DNA of 64,000 bases, taken from NCBI GenBank assembly GCA_963971575.1, contig OZ020620.1, forward strand, positions 34,859,992-34,923,991. The letters run 5' to 3'. The notes beneath the pieces were generated by a model. It did not search any database, was not told the DNA's origin, and saw nothing but the letters and a program-made list of their open reading frames with translations. Source of the stretch: Liopterus haemorrhoidalis (Eukaryota > Arthropoda > Insecta > Coleoptera > Dytiscidae). The position numbers were made by a program, and so were the translations under genes. Below, in pieces: positions 44,151 to 54,508 of the stretch (position 1 is the first letter of the stretch; each line of letters starts with the position of its first letter).

Positions 44151-44520
44151 CACAAATGACTGTGACAAAACTACAGGAATTGGAGTTGGAACTTCTTCAT
44201 CATCCTCCATACTCACCAGACCTAGCCCCCAATACTACTTCTTCTGCAATTTGGACAACTTTTTAATAGGAAAACAATTTAATTCCGGCAATGCTGTAAA
44301 ACTGGCCTTCCAGGAATTCATTGACTCTCGTCCGCCAGGGTTTGCACAAATGAATTGGAGTTGGAACTTCTTCATCATCCTCCATATTCACCAGACCTAG
44401 CCCCCACTGACTACCACTTCTTCCGCAATTTGGGCAACTTTTTAATAGGAAAACAATTTAATTCCGGCAATGCTGTAAAACTGGCCTTCAGGAATTTATT
44501 GACTCTCGTCCGCCAGAGTT
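44151..44520 (+). repeat. Tandem duplication within mariner D copy 2
   Basis: 44151-44342 (GCACAAATGACTG ... CGTCCGCCAGGGTTT) is followed directly by a second, slightly shorter version at 44345-44520 (GCACAAATGAATTGG ... CGCCAGAGTTT). Both encode HHPPYSPDLAP. The second unit keeps TDYHFF while the first has a small deletion there. Unique to this copy. Confidence 0.7.
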
Positions 44521-44613
44521 TTATACCATCGGCCTTAACAACCTGCCGCTTAAATGGCAAAAGTGTATAGACAATATGGGTGCATAGTTTGATGAATTAA
44601 ATAATTCCTGATA

Positions 44614-45523
44614 CAAGGTGTCTCAAAAGAAATTTTATATTTATTTAGCTTACTGCGTGAACGTATCCGAGGGGCGCGGGGGTTATGTCAATCGGTAGCC
44701 TGGCTCTTGGGAATTCAGTCGCTATGCAGCGTTTCTCGGGAGCAGACCGCGCGTTATGCGTGCGCGAGTTTTACAAAAACGGTGATTCGGCGACTGTAGC
44801 GCGTAGAAAATTCTGCAGTATTCGAGGTTTTCGCCACTTAAATGATGCGCCAAGCGTTCCTCTCATTCGACATAGGTTAAAAAGTTTGAAGAGACTAGTA
44901 CAACGCTGGATAAATCAAAATCCGGGCGACCTAGGTCATCAAGAACGGTAGAAAACGTGGAGAATATTAATCAGTCTGTTCGTGACGACCCGAACCTTTC
45001 AATTCGGAAGCGCGCAAGTGCTTTAAATGTGCATAGATCATCATTACATCGCATTATGCACAAAGACCTAAAGCTGCACCCCTACAAAATTCAATTGGTG
45101 CAAGAATTAAAGCCCCAAGATGCCAGTCAGAGGCTTAATTCTCAGGCAAATTGATCTCCCGGAGAGGTGACATAAATTGGCCTCCACGCAGTCCAGATTT
45201 AACCCCTATGGACTTTTTCCTATGGGGTTATCTTAAATTTAAAGTTTACGCCAATAAACCGACTTCACTGGCGCATTTGAAAGAAAATATCCGTCACGAA
45301 ATGGCAGCCATCCCTGAATCCACCTGCCGAGACGTCATAAGTAATTTTACTGTTCGATTAAATGAGTGCCGAGAACGCGAGGGTCTACATTTAGACGATA
45401 TTATTTTTAAGAAATAAATCCCCAAAAAGTGTATTTTAATAATTAATAAACATTTTTTCTATATACGGCTTACTTTTTTTTTAATCGATTCACTAAATAT
45501 AAAATTTCTTTTGAGACACCTTG
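44614..45523 (+). mobile_element. Tc1/mariner-superfamily (IS630-type) element, internally deleted
   Basis: Inverted ends of about 30 bp: CAAGGTGTCTCAAAAGAAAT on the left and its exact inverse on the right, continuing TTTATATTTA. TA at 44612-44613 and 45524-45525; the rejoined flank CCTGATATTTGTAAG matches CCTTATATTTGTAAG of family D copy 1. The transposase has its N-terminal two helix-turn-helix parts and its C-terminus, with the middle deleted near 45150. Confidence 0.85.
44685..45417 (+). pseudogene. Transposase of the IS630-type element, catalytic centre deleted
   Basis: N-part: MQRFSGADRALCVREFYKNG, RRKFCSIRGFRHLNDAPSVP (first HTH), RWINQNPG; stop at 44949. Then NINQSVRDDPNLSIRKRASA and LNVHRSSLHRIMHKDLKLHP (second HTH). 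After the junction near 45150: ISRRGDINWPPRSPDLTPMD with a catalytic Asp, FFLWGYLKFKVYANKP, IRHEMAAIP. The first two catalytic Asp blocks are missing. The C-terminal frame is fully open to a normal stop at 45417. Confidence 0.7.
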
Positions 45524-45586
45524 TATTTGTAAGTTATCAACCAACTTTGCTTTTTTTTTACAAATTTCATCCTTGACGACCTGATA

Positions 45587-46218
45587 TTTTCAATGTATTT
45601 TCAATAAAAAATGGTTAGCCTTTTCAATTAATGTTTATCCCTATGTTGCAAAATAAATGGAACGCAACTTTACATTGCTGACAAAATAATTTGTTGTTAC
45701 TAAGGAAACCATGCATATTAATAATTTCAGTGTTGCAGGATAAAAGAAATTCACTGTATAATCCTTTGAGTGATTTCTAAAACTTACATTAGATCTTTAT
45801 TATTATTAATTTTAACATTTGTCAGAATCTTAACAGAGAAACTTGTTAAACTTATTAAATGTAAATATTCGTGATATTTCTGAAAATGTGCCCTAGGCTA
45901 TTAACTGGAGTATTTAACGTGAGTTCATCAACCTCTTATTGGAAAACAAACTGCAAGTTAAATTACTATTTTGGTTGGGAAAGATAAGATTGTTGGGAAA
46001 AGGAACAAGGAAGATTTCCCTTCATTTCCCTGGGCGATCATTTGATTCATGTTCTCAAACAATCGAGGAAAATCGTTTTCACGTTCCCAAATAGACTTGT
46101 CGAAAAAGGGATCTCTATTAAAAAAAGGGTTACGTTGCCAATCCTTCATTAATTATCAAATAATTATTAAAAAATTATCCTGATATTTGATTTTTCAGAT
46201 ATTTTAGAGATTCGTAGG
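45587..46218. other. Spacer with one possible small coding frame
   Basis: No repeat recognised. The only item of note is the minus-strand frame at 45958-46149. Confidence 0.4.
45958..46149 (-). CDS. Unrecognised small ORF, aromatic and charged N-terminus
   Basis: 63 codons beginning MKDWQRNPFFNRDPFFDKSI, then WERENDFPRLFENMNQMIAQ. The composition (Trp, Phe, Asp, Arg, Asn alternating) is unlike random AT-rich translation, and it lies in a repeat-free spacer. The C-terminal third (FLFPTILSFPTKIVI) looks like non-coding read-through, so this could be the first exon of an unknown gene. No donor site convinces me. Confidence 0.25.
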   Translation of the reverse strand: MKDWQRNPFFNRDPFFDKSIWERENDFPRLFENMNQMIAQGNEGKSSLFLFPTILSFPTKIVI

Positions 46219-46475
46219 TATATGAGGGTTATCTTTTATGTTTTTACCAACGAACACTAGATTGAAATATTAATATGTATCATTACTATATTCGTAAAAT
46301 TTGACATTTGTTATTGTGAAATCAGTAGCAGTTAACTATTTGGTCAATTTATAACCAAATAGTTTGCTGACGGTGAGCGTTTAAAAAATCAAGTTTGTGA
46401 AAAAATGGGTATTACTCGTGAAGGTTTTCGTTGAATGATATTTTACGATTGTAGTAAAGGCCTAACTCAACAACA

Positions 46476-48160
46476 ATGCATAGATTCGCTTCGTTCAACT
46501 TTTGTAATGAAGCACCATCAGTAAAGACTGTTTACAATTGGTTTGCAGAATTTTGTCGTGGCCGTGCGTTCGTCAGTGATGAATCTCGTGAAGGTCGACC
46601 AAAATCGGTTGTGATTCAAAAAAACATCGATGCTGTGCGCAAAATGATTGAAGAAGATCGGCATGTGACTTACCACGAGAAAGAGGCATCCTTTGGCATA
46701 TCGCAGACTTCAATACATTCGATTTTGCAGGAACATTTAGGTGTGAAAAAGATGGATTCCGTATAATTTGACCAAAGCTCAAAAAAAGGCTCGTGTTGAT
46801 TGGTGTAAGAGAATTCATAAAAATTCAACCTAGGCACTGAAAATCCGTATACAACATCGTTACAGATGACTAAACTTGGATTTATTCATATGAACCGGAA
46901 ACCAAGCAACACTGTTTGGGAACCGAAACCCACAAAAGTTGTTCGTTCACGAAGCACTTTGAAAATGATCGCTTATTTCTTCAGTTGTACTGGACATGTC
47001 GCAACCATTCCTTTAGAGGATCCGAGAACAGTTAATACTAAATGATAGATAGATATTTTTATTATTAAATATTATGTACTACATTTTATCTTACAATAAT
47101 TAACTTACAATTAATAATAATTGTAATTTTCGCCTTTCGGCTTAAAATCTACTCTCCTTCTCCTCTAGTTAATATCTTCGTTGACTCCTTTCCTTAATTT
47201 CCTCCTTTCTGTTTTTCACTTCTTTCATCCATTCATACCCCTTTCCTGTTTCATTCAAAATTTCCTTTCTCGTTTCCGTTCTGTGTCGTATTTCTTCACA
47301 TTCTTCCAACAAATGTTCCATTGTTTCCTTACCTTCCCTGCACATTCTACATGTTCTTTCTTCCTCTTTCATCCAAAAATTATTGTCCCTCTCCTCATTT
47401 CCACATCTAAATCTCGCTATCACTTTTTTCTTCTCTCTACTGCCTTTTTCTGTCAAATACTGTGGCTTTCTCACCTTCCAGGTCTTTTCATATTTGCTAT
47501 TATACCTTGATTCTCTTATTGTTGTATCTTGCTCCGTTTGTTGTATGTCGGTCATTCGCTCTGTTACTTCGTGCCCCAATTCTTCTCCATTCATTCTTTT
47601 TAGTCTTACCGCTGTTGTTGAGTAGCCACAATATTCGTACATTTCCTTCCTTTCCTTTTCCTATCTTGATAGTGGCTTTCCTTGTTGATTCCGTTTTTCC
47701 ATTTCCCTCCAGCATTCATAAAGAATTCATAACCCGGAAAAATAATCTTTTTCCGGGTGTTTAATTATATTCTCTTCATATTAATACTAAATGGTATACA
47801 ACAATTTGTTTCGATGTAATCGACAAAGTCAGGAATAACAACCAAAAATGTCGCGTCATTCTTTATCATGACAATGCAAGCTCCCACACAGTATGTCAAA
47901 CAATTGATTATTTGAAGGAGAAAAACATCGAATTAATGTCTCATTGCCAGTATTCACCTGATTTATCCCCTAACGACTTTTTTTTTGTTCCCCAATGTCA
48001 AACAAAAAATGCGTGGGCAGCGATTTTTATCACCTCAAGAAGCCTTTGAAGACTTCGAAAATCATGTTTTTGAGATACCAACTTCAGAGTGGAAAAATGT
48101 TTCGAGAATTGGTTTGAACGTATGCAAAAGTGTATAAATCTTAAAGGCGAATATTTTCAA
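46476..48160 (+). pseudogene. Mariner B transposase, interrupted by LINE and point lesions
   Basis: N-terminus RFASFNFCNEAPSVKTVYNW FAEFCRG (the first HTH), VTYHEKEASFGISQTSIHSI (second HTH). Stops near 46764 and 46810; first catalytic motif VTDD(stop)TW, where GAA of the usual DDETW has become TAA. VVRSRSTLKMIAYFFSCTGH, PLEDPRTVN, LINE, then KWYTTICFDVIDKVRNNNQK, CRVILYHDNASSHTV (second Asp), HCQYSPDLSPNDFFF (third Asp). C-terminal ERMQKCINLKGEYFQEK. All catalytic Asp codons survive, but the frame does not. Confidence 0.75.
47045..47780 (-). mobile_element. 5'-truncated LINE with 13-bp target duplication
   Basis: TTAATACTAAATG occurs at 47032-47044 and 47781-47793, and the mariner B frame (RTVN / TKWY) resumes on the far side. 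Minus-strand content: a basic C-terminal ORF2 fragment with RFRCGNEERDNNFWMKEEER and TCRMCREGKETMEHLLEECE, matching the motif order of the 29.2-30.4 kb LINE though clearly a different subfamily. A frameshift near 47640 splits it. The 3' tail carries a (GATA)n-like ATCTATCTATC. Confidence 0.85.
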
Positions 48161-48277
48161 GAGAAATATAACAGTTTGTTATATTTCTCTTCAAAATATT
48201 TCCAAAATGTCCAAAAAAAATGTCTTTCTTAGTTTTTGTTAAAACTTAAAAAATAGCCCTCGTATATAGGTATAAAT

Positions 48278-49221
48278 TAGAGATGGGAATTTCGGCTCAG
48301 TTTGCGGAACCGGATCAGTGGAGCTCGTTCAGTTTGTTAAGCCGGTTCATGGATCCGGCTCAGTGATCCGGTTAAGTAAACATGTTTTCGAGACACAGGT
48401 CGATCGTTAGTTCGTAGGTAGAACGTCGCTTAGAGCCGGTTCTTGCAATATATGAACTGTAAACATGATCCCGAGACACAGGTCGGTCAGTCGTTCGGTG
48501 GTAGGTAGAACGTCGCTTAGAGCCGGCTCTTGCTTAGACCCGGACAGTTGTCAGTCGTTCGCTCGTAAGTAGACGTCGCTTAGAGCCGGCTCTTGCTTAG
48601 ACCCGGTCAGTTGTCGATCGTTCGCTCGTAGGTAGACGTCGCTTAGAGCCGGCTCTTGCTTAGACCCGGTCAGTTGTCGGTCGTTCGCTCGTAGGTAGAA
48701 CGTCGCTTAGACCCGGTCAGTTGTCGGTCGTTCGCTCGTAGATAGAACGTCGCTTAGCCCCGGTTCTTATCTAACATTTTTGAAACAAACAATTCACTTT
48801 ATGTAGCTACTGTATTTTAAACCAGATGTGTTAAGTTTATGGCGATGTTTATTGCCCTTATAAATCGGACATCTGGGATTTGGGCAATATTTTTAATATT
48901 TTTATATAGTATGGTTGTAAGAAAATACAGACTAAGCCTATTAGTTTCAAATAAACTGCCCTACAAATTGATGACAATAAATAATACACTTTATGATAAT
49001 ACCATTACAAGCCGAGTTCTCGCGAAGTTCAACATGACATCGATCCAGATCCGGATCACTCCGGTCACTGCTCACAATCGCCCGACCTATCGTATCCTTG
49101 AAACTTGAAACTATACAGTGAGCCGTGAGCAGGCTCATTTCAATTTGGTGAACCGTGTCACTTCGGTCAGTGTACTGAGTTGGCTCAGTGAGCCGGTTCG
49201 TTCATGAACGACCCATCTCTA
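48278..49221. mobile_element. hAT element with 8-bp duplication and internal minisatellite
   Basis: Ends TAGAGATGGGAATTTCGGCT and (right) GAACGACCCATCTCTA. GTATAAAT at 48270-48277 and 49222-49229 is an exact 8-bp duplication. GAGCCGG / CCGGCTC / CTCAGTGAGCCGG motifs fill both subterminal regions. No transposase; the frames at 48839-49138 show no domain. Confidence 0.85.
48409..48766 (+). repeat. Minisatellite, about 63-bp unit, 5-6 copies
   Basis: Unit parts: GTCGGTCGTTCGCTCGTAGG, TAGAACGTCGCTTAGAGCCG, GCTCTTGCTTAGACCCGGTC, AGTT. Later units are 47-63 bp through a loss of the AGAGCCGGCTCTTGCTT part. The unit is made of the hAT subterminal AGAGCCGGCTCT palindrome, so the array may be amplified transposase-binding sites. 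Confidence 0.8.
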
Positions 49222-49229
49222 GTATAAAT

Positions 49230-49997
49230 GAGTAATTTATACCTATATACCACCATAGTAGTATATAGGTATATCACCATATATATCACTATAGTGGTGA
49301 GAAAAATATTCTTAGACTTTTATGCGTTTTTACCGGCCTAGGCTTGTAAATGCATGCTTTTGCGTACTTCTAAAAGTATTATTTTTGTTTTCTCATATAT
49401 TTTTTATTCCCAATTTGTTTAGATTTAAATTTTCTGTAGGAAATAAATTTAGTGTACGTTTACAAGATCGTAAAATACGCGGTACAAGTTGGTTTTGGTA
49501 ATTTTGAAATGTTTTGTTCAACTGTTTTCCGCATTTGCATTTCAATTCATGGCTAGTACATAAGATATTTAACAAATTAACATATTCAGTGGACGCAGTG
49601 CAGAATGAACAGGTCCGCTATGTCCACGGATTTTAAATATTCATTGCAAAACTTCGGTCATGTTTTCAGGCTATTATTTTTTTTTTCAAAAACATAATAA
49701 TTGTTTATTTGTGCACGGTTTTGTAAACTATGAATCGAGATTTTTTAGGGGGTTGTTGACTTATAACCAATGGTGGATTAAGACCTGATACCATAAGCAG
49801 TAATCTTTTTTGTGTCTCCATGTGGCGTAAGTAGGTGTACTTGAGCGTGGGAAAATTTCTCAGACCGTGAGAAAATTGGGCATGAGTTTTTGGCGTCTTT
49901 TACAACATGTAGAATTTACATCCACGACTATTTATTATTATGTCGTATAGCATAATACCAAGGTGCCAGAGATTTTTATATTGCGACTATAGTATGT
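49230..49997. other. No gene; short inverted repeats
   Basis: TATAGGTAT / ATACCTATA-type inverted motifs at 49240-49310. The minus-strand frame 49393-49575 is reminiscent of a LINE-type C-terminus (KRTLNLF) but too short to call. Confidence 0.35.
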
Positions 49998-50430
49998 TTT
50001 TTTGGTTTAAGAGGAACGAGAATTTAGGTTGTCACAAGAAGAGACCATGCTTGGGTTATTTCATGTTTAATGTTGGCATGTGATAATTTAAGATGTCAAC
50101 AGTATAACCATGGTAACGAATGACATTTATTATAAAATATAATACATTTTTATTTATTTTGAAGACAAAAAAAATAATAGATGGGAAATTTGTATTAAGA
50201 ATGACAAAAAATCATTTAAAACATTTCGCTGAGGGGGGCGAAAACTGAGATAAGTCAGACGTAAGATGAAAAGACTTAACACCTTTTTCACGCCCATCAC
50301 CGATTTAATAAGAACAGGTCATTTTAACCTAGAATATTAAATGTAAGTATGATTTATAATAGCTTAAATAAAATGGTCAAAACCTGATTAGATCGTTAAA
50401 AGTTACTAAATTGCAAAACCTAGTTCCGCT
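49998..50430 (-). mobile_element. CAGTCTG-family MITE, long form, heavily diverged
   Basis: GGTTTAAGAGGAACGAGAAT near 50010 and CTAGTTCCGCTGAAATGGA near 50421 are eroded forms of the family's ends. The interior, reverse-complemented, matches 20560-20760 (TCTTAATACAAATTTCCCAT, then GTCATTCGTTACCATGG). No TA duplication is left: an old copy. Confidence 0.55.
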
Positions 50431-50489
50431 GAAATGGACAATATTTGCAAATATTCATACCTTTTCTTTTTTTACAATATATTGTAACT

Positions 50490-51170
50490 TGGTTGTGGTA
50501 TAAACGGATATCTATACTGAAGAAGTGTAACGGCTGTTTAAATGGAACAAAAATATATTGTCGTGTAACGGTTGTCTGAGTGGATAAGAAAATTCTAAAA
50601 ACATGTAACGGCTGTCTGAATATATAAAAAACTCTATATTGAAAGTGTACTAGTGTCTTAATGAACCAAAAATTTAATAAAAACGTCCAAATGAAACATT
50701 GAAGATGTGTCACAGCTGTCTAAATGGATATCTATACTGAAGACGTGTAAATTAAATGAATAAAAAATATATTGACGTGTAACGGTTGTCTGAGTGGATA
50801 AGAAAATTCTAAAAACGTGTAATGGCTGTTTAAATAGATGGATCAAATAAAAAAAGGTTCGCAAAAATACTGTTACATAAAATATTATTTTTAGGCTAAA
50901 ACAATATTTAGAAAGTGTTAAAAGATGAACTATAAAAAATTGGCCAATTTTTAGGTCAGAAATATTAAAGACAGCTGTCTAAACGGATATCTATACTGAA
51001 GACGTGTCATGGCTGTTATATGGATCAAAAATATATTGACGTGTAACGGTTGTGTGAGTGGATAGGATATTCTAAAGACGTGTAATGGCTGTTTAAATGG
51101 ATGAACATAAAAAAGTTTCGCAAAAAAATTACTGTTACATAAAATATTATTTTTAGACAAAAACATTCAG
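50490..51170 (-). repeat. 42-bp-type tandem array, minus orientation, with a ~265-bp duplication
   Basis: On the minus strand the unit reads ATCCATTTAGACAGCCGTTA then CACGTCTTC(A/T)RWATA, with variants. About 12-14 units are present in two blocks (50490-50850 and 50980-51100). Each block ends in a TTCGCAAAAA...TACTGTTACATAAAATATTA segment (50846-50960; 51108-51230), so the whole segment is duplicated with a period of about 265 bp. The plus-strand homologue is at 55826-57975. Reading frames here (FKQPLHVFRI...) merely translate the repeat. Confidence 0.7.
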
Positions 51171-52043
51171 AAAGTGTTAATAGATGAACTATAAAAAATT
51201 GTCCAATTTTTCAGAGAAATTTTGTAGAAAAAAATTAATTTCATCAAAAACTTAATGAAAGCAGAATAAATCTAATGAGTTTTATGTGAGTGAAGTTAGT
51301 TATAATTAATGGATACGTGATTGTCTTGTCAGTTGATGTTTCATCTTGGGAAGACAGACTCATTTCCGACCAGAGACACGCACAAAATGGGATAAACGCC
51401 AAAAGATAATTACACGTATTCAGGAATAGAGAATAGACACAACACTTGGAATGTAATAACCTAAAATCACTGTAGCTACGTCATTCTAACTAACTATGCA
51501 TTTTCTTTTCGGTCAGTTGATTTTTCTGGTTTATATGTAATAGGGTCCAATTCCCAGAGCTTTCATTGTGGCAGGTTAATAGAGCTTGAAAGCTGTGACC
51601 TTGACTTCTGTCCGACAGATGGAACCAATGGAGTGGTCATCAATGTAATTTCACGTGATTTTTCACGGTAATCTACCGATTAGGTCCTAAATGCCATCAG
51701 AACGCCCTCCAATATCGACAGGAGTTTCTTAAAAAGAAAGTGATGAATAAAAAGAAACATACATAAATTGGAGGTTTACATAATATCTAGCAACTTCATA
51801 TTATGCAGCTGTCATGTGTGATTTCATTGCGTCGAGTTTGAAAGTTTCAACAGCTTCTTGAGGTGATAAAAATCGCTTTTCACGTTTCCCGTTGTCCACT
51901 GTCGTTGTCCACTGTCCACGTTTGTCCAGCAAACATTCAACTAACGGCCGAATGCCGGCAAACAAAAAAAAAAATTGTGATAGATATGTCAAATATTTTG
52001 AAAGGTGCCACTTCAGAATTACCACCCTACGATGATATTTTAA
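51171..52043. other. No gene; mariner scrap and copies of a terminal motif
   Basis: 51801-51900 (-) encodes EKRFLSPQEAVETFK, like the mariner B C-terminal region (RFLSPQEA) and nothing else of it. CCAGCAAACATTCAACTAAC then GGCCGAATG at 51927 recurs at 52200 as direct repeats 273 bp apart. GTTGTCCACTGTC is locally repeated at 51892-51925. Confidence 0.45.
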
Positions 52044-52167
52044 ATATACAACATAAAAAATTAAATTTCCCTCTTAGTTTCGTATTACAAAATGAGACAG
52101 ATAATATTATCTGTCTCATTTTGTAATACGTAACTAACAGGTAAAGTTCATTTTTTATGTTGTATAT
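52044..52167. repeat. Perfect 50-bp palindrome inside a larger nested inverted repeat
   Basis: 52081-52130 is an exact palindrome with no spacer: the first 25 bases (CGTATTACAAAATGAGACAG then ATAAT) are the reverse complement of the second 25. Allowing one mismatch it extends to 52074-52137 (32-bp arms). Further out ATATACAACATAAAAAAT (52044-52061) pairs perfectly with 52150-52167. Looks like a cruciform-forming locus or the fused ends of two inverted element copies. Confidence 0.9.
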
Positions 52168-53571
52168 TGACAATACATTGATAATATTATCATAGTATCC
52201 CAGCAAACATTCAACTAACGGCCGAATGCTGGCAAACTGCTTTTATGCTGGTAAATTGCTGGCACCAAAAGTAAGTGCAACGCCAGTATTAATAATGTAC
52301 TTCACATTTGTATTTCGCACTCCGCCTATACGAAGTACTTTACCAGCATTTTATAAGCACTCCTTATTTGTGTTAATCCCAGCAAACATTTTTATACGGG
52401 CCAGTACTGTTGAAGCACATACTCCCCGGCATTGAAAGTAATGGGCCAGTGCTGGCATTTCGCACTGGGCCAGTACCCCGGTGTTCCGTTGGCCGTTAGC
52501 TGGGCCATCAATGTGTCATTGATGTATCAGTTGCCGGCCCAGCAACGGAAAAGTGCAAAATAGTCGCATTAGTTGCAAGATTATTTCTGACGAACCAGTG
52601 CTTATGTTACATTTACTTTTGTTTTACAATTTTTTTAAGCAACTTTTCTATCCTTTTTTATTCTAATAAAGTCGATAAATTATTGTTTTACACAGCTATC
52701 GTCTCTTCTTCACTCATACTTTGTACTTAAAACTAAACTTTTTTTGAATGTAATAATTTGAAAAGCCTGATTGTAGCGGTTTAGTCATAAAACGCCCTAA
52801 CGGCGTGGCCTTCGAGGGTCAGTACAAGTTGAGACGTGTTGGTGGACAGTTTGTCAAGATGTTTATTTGAATAATTATTGTTTTGTGAGCATTATACAGT
52901 TTTTTATTGTGATTTGTGTGTGTTTTGTTAGATTTAAGGGTGTAGTTTACACAAACTGTTTCATATGTTAAATTGTTTAATTTTTAGTTTAGTTCAATCA
53001 GTTTTTTTCATGTAATAAAATTTTCATTTATTAATAAATCTGTTACAAGATTATAAATATGTCATTTAAAAAATATAATTTGTCATATTTCATTTTGAAT
53101 AGTGACATCTTGAATATTTTGTAAATATAATACTAACCTAAAATAATACAAAAACTGTAAAGCTTTTTTTACAATATAACCAAGTTTCTAAAAGTCAGTA
53201 AAACACTATAAAAATCACCAAAATAACCAGATCTAGTTTGTTCTTACAAAAGTGAACAGCTTATAGCATTAATGCTTATAACATTTGATTATTGAATTTA
53301 TTTTAACAAGTATGATTTCTTTAGGTTGGCACTCTTCAAGCCAGCGGTAAAAGATGTGGTAGATAATACAAGCCGAATATTGGCGAAAATTATTAGTCAC
53401 CCCTTATCTTTAGGATGCAGTTGGTTTGCCCGAAATGGCAGAAACCATTTTCTTAAAATTCTTCATTAAATTAATAAATTAAATAAACTAATTCCTGTTA
53501 TTCCTGAAATTATATTTGTTTAATATTTATAAATAAATCAATAAATTATAACTGTTAATTCAATTTACAAT

Positions 53572-53738
53572 CGGCCAGTTTTACCATCGTTCAATAAATT
53601 TATTTTACAACTTAAGTTAACAATATCGCATCATTCTATTGACAGCAATGTTAATTTCTTCATTAATGTTTAAAACCGATGCGATATTGTCACCTTTATT
53701 TGTTAAATAAATTTATTCAACGATGGTGAAAATGGCCA
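53572..53738. mobile_element. Palindromic MITE with ~60-bp arms
   Basis: Left arm GGCCAGTTTTACCATCGTTC then AATAAATTTATT...CAATATCGCAT; right arm the inverse (ATGCGATATTGTCACC..., GAATAAATTTATTTAACAAA inverse, CACCATCGTTG). Arms about 85% identical, central loop about 45 bp. Nested in the CCCAGCAAACA element. Confidence 0.7.
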
Positions 53739-53836
53739 AATGAGTATTTATTTTGCACCTAACCATTAATTTATTTTAATACTGGGTAAGTACACATATG
53801 TTACATTTGAAATACTAGAGAGTGGGTATAATAAAA

Positions 53837-54506
53837 GCACTGGTCCGTTAGAAATAAATCTTGCAACTAATGCGATTATTTTGCACTTTACCGTTGCTGG
53901 GTTGGCAACTGATACATCAAAGGGCCAGCTAACGGCCACGGGGACACCGGGGTACTGGCCCAGTGCGAAATGCCAGCACTGGCCCATTACTTTCAATGCC
54001 GGGGAGTATGTGCTTCACCAGTACTGGCCCGTATAAAAATGTTTGCTGGGTAAGCACTGGTACATCAGAAATAATGTGATTATTTTGCACTTTACCGTTG
54101 CTGGGCCAGCAACTGATACATCAATGGGCCAGCTAACGGCCACGGGGACACCGGGGTACTGGCCCAGTGCGAAATGCCAGCACTGATCCAGTGCGAAATG
54201 CCAGCACTGGCCCAGTGCAAAATGCCAGCACTGGCCCATTACTTTCAATGCCGGGGAGTATGTGCTTCACCAGTACTGGCCCGTATAAAAATGTTTGCTG
54301 GGTAATCACTGGTCCATCAGAAATAATGCGATTATTTTGCACTTTACCGTTGCTGGGCCAGCAACTGATACATCAATGGGCCAACTAACGGCCACGGGGA
54401 CACCGGGGTACTGGCCCAGTACGAAATGCCAGCACTGGCCCATTACTTTCAATGCCGGGGAGTAAGTGCTTCACCAGTACTGGCCCGTATAAAAATGTTT
54501 GCTGGG
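53837..54506 (+). repeat. Three tandem copies of the element's right arm
   Basis: Units 53837-54050, 54051-54302 and 54303-54506 each begin AAGCACTGGTCC / AATCACTGGTCC and end in GTTTGCTGGG. Unit 2 is longer because a 27-bp subrepeat (CCCAGTGCGAAATGCCAGCA CTGG) is present three times at 54161-54238. Frames such as 54015-54248 (-), with GQCWHFAL repeated, are translations of these repeats. Confidence 0.8.
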
Positions 54507-54508
54507 TA

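Larger units (their letters stand above)
43033..45584 (+). mobile_element. Mariner family D, copy 2, with two nested elements
   Basis: Left part from 43033 (AACATTAACAGCTTATTATT) lacks the extreme terminus; the right end CATCCTTGACGACCTGA is followed by TA. The transposase is at 43828-44600: MELSEIRTTYYEVRVLTWNY-like start (frameshifted), ARNINSVFGSSVTTQQTISN (HTH), LLHDNTRPHTA, HHPPYSPDLAP, LKWQKCIDNMGA. Insertions: a (CTGT)n-type repeat at 43083-43735 in the poly-T stretch and a Tc1-type element at 44614-45523. Confidence 0.75.
46221..48263 (+). mobile_element. Mariner family B, copy 2, nearly full length, with LINE insertion
   Basis: Ends TGAGGGTTATCTTTTATGTT and AAAAAATAGCCCTCG, flanked by TATA-containing sequence. 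It contains transposase sequence on both sides of a 736-bp LINE insert (47045-47780). Without the LINE it is about 1.3 kb, the normal mariner size. Confidence 0.8.
52378..54506. mobile_element. TIR element with CCCAGCAAACA ends, right arm triplicated
   Basis: The left arm (52378-52613) starts CCCAGCAAACATTTTTATAC then GGGCCAGTACTG; the right arm contains the inverse and ends CGTATAAAAATGTTTGCTGG G at 54506. The arms are inverted repeats of about 210-235 bp. The interior (52614-53836) holds a palindromic MITE (53572-53738) and no gene. Target duplication not identified. Confidence 0.7.

Noticed and set aside
48839..49138. Overlapping frames on both strands inside the 48.3-kb hAT
   Set aside because: Neither resembles a hAT transposase (no RW or dimerisation motif) and both overlap each other.
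50420..51166. Frames with FKQPLHVFRI repeats (and 55529-55876, 56340-56717)
   Set aside because: Translation of the 42-bp tandem array; no independent evidence of coding.
54015..54342. Frames with repeated GQCWHFAL / GPVLAFRT
   Set aside because: Translations of the tandem arm repeat of the CCCAGCAAACA element, in several overlapping frames.
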